From an uncultured Faecalibacterium sp. (GTDB lineage Bacteria > Bacillota > Clostridia > Oscillospirales > Ruminococcaceae), in the NCBI GenBank assembly GCA_937917475.1, contig CALDNF010000231.1:1-8142 (forward strand): 8,142 bases of DNA. The letters run 5' to 3'. Positions 4,235-8,142 of this stretch are shown here, piece by piece. The notes under the pieces were generated by a model that saw nothing but the letters and a program-made list of their open reading frames with translations, ran no database searches and was not told where the DNA came from. The stretch's first letter is position 1. Each line of letters opens with the position of its first letter. The position numbers were made by a program, and so were the translations under genes.

Positions 4235-5170
4235 TCACAGCTCCCCGGCGTAAAACTCCCGGAGCATACTGTCTGCGGGCAGCAGGCTCAGGTCCACCGG
4301 AGCAACGTGCTCAAACCGGCGGGCCGTCTCGTCCCAGAGCTCGGCGTTGTGGCCTTCCAGCGTGAACTGCTGGCGCACCTTCCGCAGCAGCTGAGCAATG
4401 AGGCCCAGCTCATAGGTAAAGGAAGTATCCAGCAGAAAATCCGCCGTGGTCTTGAAGCCCTTGATATATCTCGTCTCGCCGTCCAGCACCCGCTCCCACA
4501 TGGTCAGGGTCTTGGCCGGGCTGCGGCCCCGGGTGGCGGCATCCCGCAGGGTGCGGCGGCAGAGCCGGATATCCTGCGTATTGATGACCCTCCGTCCGTC
4601 GATGGCGTACTCTTCCCGCAGGCCGGCATAGACCCGGTAGATATTCTCAGCCGGCACAAGGCTGGTGAGTTCCGGGTTGAAGGCATGGATGCCCTCCACG
4701 ATGCAGACACCGCCTGCAAGATCGACTTTTTCGGTCTCGCTGGAGCGGGCCTCGGCGGAGAAATCATAGACGGGCAGTTCGCTCTTTCCGGTCTCGCTGA
4801 GCTCCCGCAGACACTGCCGGATCAACGGCAGGTCCAGCGTATCGGGGTTTTCGTAATCCAGCGTACCGTCCGGCATTTTGGGGTAAAATTCCGCTCCCCG
4901 GAAGAAATTATCCAGGCTGACCACCTGCGCCGGGGTTCCCTGCTTTGTCAGCTCTGCGGCCAGCTTGTGAGCCGATGTGGTCTTGCCGCTGGCCGATGGG
5001 CCGGTGAGCATAACGATTCTGCTGCCCGATTCCCGCACCTTCTGGGCCGCATAGGCCACCCGCCGGGCGTAGCTCTCTTCACAGAGCTCTGCCAGCTGCT
5101 CCGGGCTGCGGGCTGCAACATTGTACAGTCCTACCTCAACCAGACGTTTCGGAACCCAAATCGTGATCAT
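4235..5170 (-). CDS. Nucleoside kinase, uridine kinase/phosphoribulokinase family (no TGS domain)
   Basis: The 311-residue P-loop kinase belongs to the uridine-kinase-like branch common in Clostridia. Visible motifs are the Walker A loop GPSASGKTT (57-65), VSLDNFF (85-90) with the substrate-site Asp, a YENPDTLDLPL segment (106-116), and IVEGIHAFNPELT (157-169). The C-terminus ends in PADSMLREFYAGEL, matching the family's SILREFIGG-type end. The family phosphorylates a nucleoside, probably uridine or cytidine, with ATP or GTP, giving a salvage-pathway nucleotide; the exact substrate is not provable here. Many clostridial relatives are about 550 residues with an N-terminal TGS and tRNA-synthetase-like region; here only about 50 residues precede the P-loop. 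The start is ATG (5170-5168), with AAGGAG 12 nt upstream, overlapping the hemZ end by 35 bp, so translational coupling is likely. No clear terminator follows before the next promoter. Confidence 0.88.
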   Translation of the reverse strand: MITIWVPKRLVEVGLYNVAARSPEQLAELCEESYARRVAYAAQKVRESGSRIVMLTGPSASGKTTSAHKLAAELTKQGTPAQVVSLDNFFRGAEFYPKMPDGTLDYENPDTLDLPLIRQCLRELSETGKSELPVYDFSAEARSSETEKVDLAGGVCIVEGIHAFNPELTSLVPAENIYRVYAGLREEYAIDGRRVINTQDIRLCRRTLRDAATRGRSPAKTLTMWERVLDGETRYIKGFKTTADFLLDTSFTYELGLIAQLLRKVRQQFTLEGHNAELWDETARRFEHVAPVDLSLLPADSMLREFYAGEL

Positions 5171-6605
5171 AAAAATCAGCCACTCCTTTTTTCCGTTCCA
5201 GCACCTCCGCAAACCGCTGGATATACTCGTTCGGATACTTGAAATTGAAGATGCGCTGCATCCGCTTTCCGCCGTCGGCCACCAGCTTGGTGCTGCCGCC
5301 CGCTCCTGCGGAAAGGATGGTCTGGACTTCCTCCATGATATAGATGTTATAATATCCCTCATGGCCCGGCTTGCACCAGCCCACGTTTTCGAGGTTCTGT
5401 AAGGTATTCTTCTGCCGGTAGAGATAGTAGGGCCGGTAGCCCGCCTCAGCCAGCAGAGAACATTTTTCCAGCATGGCCGCCACATCGGCGTAGTCGTTTT
5501 CCTTCTGGTCTTCCATAACGATGCGGGAAGCCCGCTTGAGGGTCAATGTGTGGACGGTGATATTCTCCGGGTCCAGCGCAATGGCCTGCCGCAGGCTATG
5601 CTCAAAGCCCTCCACGGTGTCACCGGGCAGACCGGCAATGAGGTCCATATTGATGTCCTCATGGCCCACCCGCCGGGCGTCGGCATAGCAGTCCAGAATC
5701 TCCTGCGCCGAGTGCTTCCGGCCGATATTGGCCAGCACCTCGTCCGAGAAGGTCTGGGGGTTGATGGAGATACGGGTAGCCCCATACTCCTTGATGACGG
5801 CCAGTTTTTCGGCGTCGGTGCAGTCCGGGCGGCCCGCTTCCACCGTATATTCCACGATCTTGGACAGGTCAAAATTGTCCCGGACGGTGCCCATCAGCTG
5901 CCGGAGCTGGTCTGCCGAAAGGCTGGTGGGGGTGCCGCCGCCAATATAGATACTGCAAAGTTTCAGCCCGGCCTTGTCAGCCTCAGCCCGGATGGCCTCC
6001 ACCTCCCGGCAGAGGCAGTCCACGTAGGGCTGCACCATCTTCCGGTCCCGGTCCAGATTGCAGCTGACAAAGCTGCAATAGCTGCACCGGGAGGGACAGA
6101 AGGGGATGCCGATGTACAGGCTGTAGGTATTGGTCTCACTGCCCCGCCGGAGAATGGGCTCCTGCAGGTCTGCAATCTGCTTTGCCATGGTGTATTTCTG
6201 CTCTGAGCAGTCGAACCGCTCAAGGAAAAACCGGTCGATCTCCGCTTCGCTCCAGCCTGCCGCCCGCTTGTCGTGGATGAGCCGCACCGGGCGCACGCCG
6301 GTCATCTTGCCCCAGGGCGGGCGGATGCCGGTCCAGCCCCGCAGCAGGTCATAGGTCAGGCTGGCAAGGGAGAATTCCGGCGTCTCGCCGCCCTTCTCGA
6401 CCGGTTTCGGCAGAGGTGCCGATGCCGTTTTGCTCTGACCGTTCTGCCGTACCATTGCCCACAGGCCCTCCGGCTTCTTTTCGGCCCAGACGCAGTCCTC
6501 CCCTTCTTCCGGAGGGGTGAGGGTCAGGGGAGCCATGGGATAGAAAAGACGGACCAGATGCTCGACCTCATAGCCCGAGGGCAGGCCGGTGATATAAATT
6601 TTCAT
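5136..6605 (-). CDS. hemZ: HemZ-type radical SAM protein (oxygen-independent coproporphyrinogen III oxidase-like)
   Basis: The 489-residue protein has the length and layout of HemZ. A family-specific N-terminal region (about 1-160) includes GIRPPWGKMTGVRP. The radical SAM core begins with the 4Fe-4S cluster motif CPSRCSYC (C170, C174, C177), followed by the SAM-contacting IYIGGGTPTSL segment, VEAGRPD, and TRISINPQTFSDEVL. The C-terminal part carries YYLYRQKN and GHEGYYN. HemZ-type enzymes are annotated as anaerobic coproporphyrinogen dehydrogenases, decarboxylating two propionates in heme synthesis. Related HemW and ChuW branches act in heme transfer or breakdown, so the reaction is uncertain. 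No other heme gene is in the window. The start is ATG (6605-6603) with AAGGAAG 5 nt upstream. It sits 17 bp after the hydrolase gene and overlaps the kinase. Confidence 0.9.
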   Translation of the reverse strand: MKIYITGLPSGYEVEHLVRLFYPMAPLTLTPPEEGEDCVWAEKKPEGLWAMVRQNGQSKTASAPLPKPVEKGGETPEFSLASLTYDLLRGWTGIRPPWGKMTGVRPVRLIHDKRAAGWSEAEIDRFFLERFDCSEQKYTMAKQIADLQEPILRRGSETNTYSLYIGIPFCPSRCSYCSFVSCNLDRDRKMVQPYVDCLCREVEAIRAEADKAGLKLCSIYIGGGTPTSLSADQLRQLMGTVRDNFDLSKIVEYTVEAGRPDCTDAEKLAVIKEYGATRISINPQTFSDEVLANIGRKHSAQEILDCYADARRVGHEDINMDLIAGLPGDTVEGFEHSLRQAIALDPENITVHTLTLKRASRIVMEDQKENDYADVAAMLEKCSLLAEAGYRPYYLYRQKNTLQNLENVGWCKPGHEGYYNIYIMEEVQTILSAGAGGSTKLVADGGKRMQRIFNFKYPNEYIQRFAEVLERKKGVADFYDHDLGSETSG

Positions 6606-6622
6606 GGGTGCTTCCTTTATTT

Positions 6623-7231
6623 TTATGCGTTGCGCAATGCGCTTTTGATATAAAAGTTCGAGTCCAGCTCCTCGCCAAAGGTGGAAAAGTCCCCATGGCC
6701 TGGCAGGAGCTGCGCCGCCCGGGGGATGGGCAGGGCTGCGATCTTCCGCAGGCTCTCGTCCATCTGGATGCTGCTGCCGCCGGTCAGGTCGGTGCGGCCG
6801 ATGCTGCCCTGAAAGATGGTGTCTCCCACGAACAGATACTCCCTGCCGCAGAGGAGGATGACGCTGCCCTCTGTGTGGCCGGGGGTGTGCCAGACGGTGA
6901 ACTTCAGTTCGTCCACCTCGATGACCTGCCCTTCCTCATAGCCGCTGTCGGCGGCTTTCAGGGGAAACAGCTGCAGGCCCTTGCAGTCTGCGGCTTCACA
7001 CCAGAGCTTTGCCTTCCACTCCCGGCTGAGCACCCCTGCGCTGCCCACATGGTCATAATGGCCGTGGGTGCAGAGGATATCCGTCAGCGTCGCATGATGC
7101 TCTTTGAGAATTTTATCGTAATCCTGCACTTCCGCCGCCGGGTCGATGATGACCGCATGGTTCTGCTCCGTGATCAGCAGAAAGCTGTTGGTGTAAAACG
7201 GCGCAGGGCCCATAAGATGAAATGCCTGCAT
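6623..7231 (-). CDS. Metallo-beta-lactamase-fold hydrolase, glyoxalase II/YqgX-like
   Basis: The 202-residue protein carries the full metal-site set of the superfamily: HGHYDH (56-61), HTPGHTEG with H119, GDTIFQGSIGRTDL with D137 bridging the metals, and LLPGHGDFS with H179. This is the hydroxyacylglutathione-hydrolase-like group (YqgX-type), which hydrolyses thioesters using two Zn or Fe ions. It lacks the extra C-terminal domain of classical glyoxalase II. Clostridia often lack glutathione, so the natural substrate may be another thiol ester; this is inference. The start is ATG (7231-7229), with a strong AAGGAGG 7 nt upstream that directly abuts the dtd stop codon. It is the third gene of the relA-dtd operon, a placement I recall as common in Clostridia. 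Confidence 0.92.
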   Translation of the reverse strand: MQAFHLMGPAPFYTNSFLLITEQNHAVIIDPAAEVQDYDKILKEHHATLTDILCTHGHYDHVGSAGVLSREWKAKLWCEAADCKGLQLFPLKAADSGYEEGQVIEVDELKFTVWHTPGHTEGSVILLCGREYLFVGDTIFQGSIGRTDLTGGSSIQMDESLRKIAALPIPRAAQLLPGHGDFSTFGEELDSNFYIKSALRNA

Positions 7232-7246
7232 GGAACGCCCTCCTTT

Positions 7247-7708
7247 TTAGTCCTTGTGTTTCCACTCGTCGGTGTCAATGACGATGGTGCAGGGGCCCTC
7301 GTTGACCAGTGCCACCTGCATATCCGCCCCGAACTCTCCGTGCCGGACCTCCTTGAGGCCCTGTTTGTTCATCTCAGCAAGGAACAGCTCGTAAGCATCC
7401 ACCGAGAGGGGCGGCTTTGCCGCCTTGATGAAGCTGGGCCGGAATCCCTTGCGGGTGTCGCCGTAAAGGGTGAACTGGCTGACCACCAGAGCCGAATACC
7501 CCAGATCCTTTGCGCTGAGGTTCAGTTTGCCCGCTTCATCGGGAAAGATGCGGAGCCCGGCACATTTTTCGGCCAGCTTGGGCACGATGTCCAGCGTATC
7601 CGTGTCCTTTACGCCCAGCAGAATGACCAGCCCGGGCCCGATGGGCCGGGGCTCGCCGCCGTTAACCCGGACACTGGCCGAAGATACGGCCTGAATGACT
7701 GCTCGCAT
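7247..7708 (-). CDS. dtd: D-aminoacyl-tRNA deacylase
   Basis: The 153-residue protein is full length for DTD (about 145-150 residues). DTD removes D-amino acids, and glycine mischarged on tRNA-Ala, from tRNAs to protect translation. It begins MRAVIQAVSSASVRVNG. It has the two signature motifs that build the cross-subunit active site: SQFTLYGDTRKG (77-88), and the Gly-cisPro motif, which reads NEGPCT (136-141), with Cys where Val is usual. The key Gly-Pro is kept. GFRPSF matches the family G-x-RPSF. The start is ATG (7708-7706) with AAGGAG 7 nt upstream, 3 bp after the relA stop. The relA-dtd pairing is widespread in Firmicutes, so the assignment is strong. Confidence 0.96.
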   Translation of the reverse strand: MRAVIQAVSSASVRVNGGEPRPIGPGLVILLGVKDTDTLDIVPKLAEKCAGLRIFPDEAGKLNLSAKDLGYSALVVSQFTLYGDTRKGFRPSFIKAAKPPLSVDAYELFLAEMNKQGLKEVRHGEFGADMQVALVNEGPCTIVIDTDEWKHKD

Positions 7709-7711
7709 AGT

Positions 7712-8142
7712 TTAACTCCTTGTGACCTTGAGCACATCCTTGACCTTGGACAGGCGGGCAACCACCCGGTTGAGGTGCTCCGTATTGTTGATGCCGATGG
7801 TCATGGTGACCACAGCGCAGTTATTTTCCACCTGCCGTGCATTGACCGCATACAGGGGGACCCGGATATCCGAGAGGGCCGCCAGCACATCCTGCAGCAG
7901 CTCGTTGCGGTTCAGGGCAATGATCTCCAGCCCGGCCTTATAGCTGTCCTTCACGCTGTCGGCCCAATACGCCTTGACCCAGCGGGGGGCGTTGGTGGGG
8001 TCCTTCATGCTGGAGATGGCGTTGGCGCAGCTCTGCTTGTGGATAGACACGCCGAAGCCCCGGGTGATAAAGCCCACAATGGGGTCTCCGGGCAGGGGCG
8101 AGCAGCACTTGGCAAACTTGATGGGGGTGTTGTCAAAGCCTT
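7712..8142 (-). CDS. relA: RelA/SpoT-family (p)ppGpp synthetase/hydrolase, C-terminal fragment
   Basis: About 143 C-terminal residues are present; the gene enters from beyond base 8142. The fragment starts inside the regulatory half, in the zinc-finger/RIS region (KFAKCCSPLPGDPIVGFITR, then GFGVSIHKQSC), where the conserved CC and a later C lie. A C-terminal ACT domain follows (AGLEIIALNRNELLQDVLAA, then LSDIRVPLYAVNAR, then VVTMTIGINNTEHLNRVVARL). These domains contact the ribosome and sense uncharged tRNA or branched-chain amino acids. The hydrolase and synthetase domains are outside the window, so synthesis and hydrolysis activities cannot be judged. In Firmicutes a single bifunctional Rel is usual. 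The TAA stop lies 3 bp from the dtd start, consistent with one operon. Confidence 0.93.
   Translation of the reverse strand, partial: GFDNTPIKFAKCCSPLPGDPIVGFITRGFGVSIHKQSCANAISSMKDPTNAPRWVKAYWADSVKDSYKAGLEIIALNRNELLQDVLAALSDIRVPLYAVNARQVENNCAVVTMTIGINNTEHLNRVVARLSKVKDVLKVTRS

Noticed and set aside
4026..4238. N-terminal extension of the zinc-ribbon protein to 222 residues
   Set aside because: The extension spans a near-consensus promoter and hairpins, and the proper ribosome-binding site precedes ATG 4025.
4307..5242. Long plus-strand open frame opposite the nucleoside kinase
   Set aside because: It is a mirror of the kinase coding frame, with no ribosome-binding site or recognisable motif.
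5171..5485. Longer nucleoside kinase start within hemZ
   Set aside because: The extension is the hemZ gene in another frame and shows no TGS or other domain; ATG 5170 follows an AAGGAG.

Overview
The window is a visibly GC-rich stretch of low-GC-phylum (Firmicutes) type chromosome in which every credible gene lies on the minus strand. Gene content and order match Clostridia, and the protein sequences look closest to the Oscillospiraceae/Ruminococcaceae (Faecalibacterium, Subdoligranulum or Gemmiger-like). That genus-level placement is inference from recall and was not searched. There are no mobile elements, CRISPR arrays, tRNAs or rRNAs. This is ordinary core genome, and I see no novel multi-gene system in it.

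Transcription runs from high to low coordinates, in three blocks. Block 1 (8142 to 4235) holds the 3' end of the RelA/SpoT (p)ppGpp gene, then dtd (D-aminoacyl-tRNA deacylase), a metallo-beta-lactamase-fold hydrolase, a HemZ-type radical SAM enzyme and a uridine-kinase-like nucleoside kinase. The genes are 3 to 17 bp apart or overlapping, so this is one operon. Block 2 (4159 to 3511) is a single gene for a small zinc-ribbon protein, with a strong sigma-A-type promoter, a structured leader of about 100 nt and an intrinsic terminator. Block 3 (3456 to 192) starts at a second sigma-A-type promoter. It runs mazG, hup (HU), rqcP/yabO (S4 RNA-binding), yabP, yabQ, divIC and yabR (S1 domain), then ends in an intrinsic terminator. 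The first codons of a THUMP-domain RNA methyltransferase follow and run off the window at base 1.

The blocks share themes. Block 1 combines the stringent response, translation quality control and small-molecule metabolism. Block 3 combines nucleotide sanitation (MazG), chromosome architecture (HU), ribosome quality control (RqcP), spore coat and cortex functions (YabP, YabQ), division (DivIC) and RNA binding (YabR). It corresponds to the well-known yab cluster of Bacillus and Clostridia.

The points most worth a second look are regulatory or concern domain architecture. A terminator lies between HU and rqcP with no room for a new promoter. The two promoters share a -35/spacer motif with dyad symmetry. 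The zinc-ribbon gene has a hairpin-rich leader. The MazG C-terminal motif is degenerate, the nucleoside kinase has no TGS domain, and YabR carries an RGG-like repetitive tail and a TTG start.
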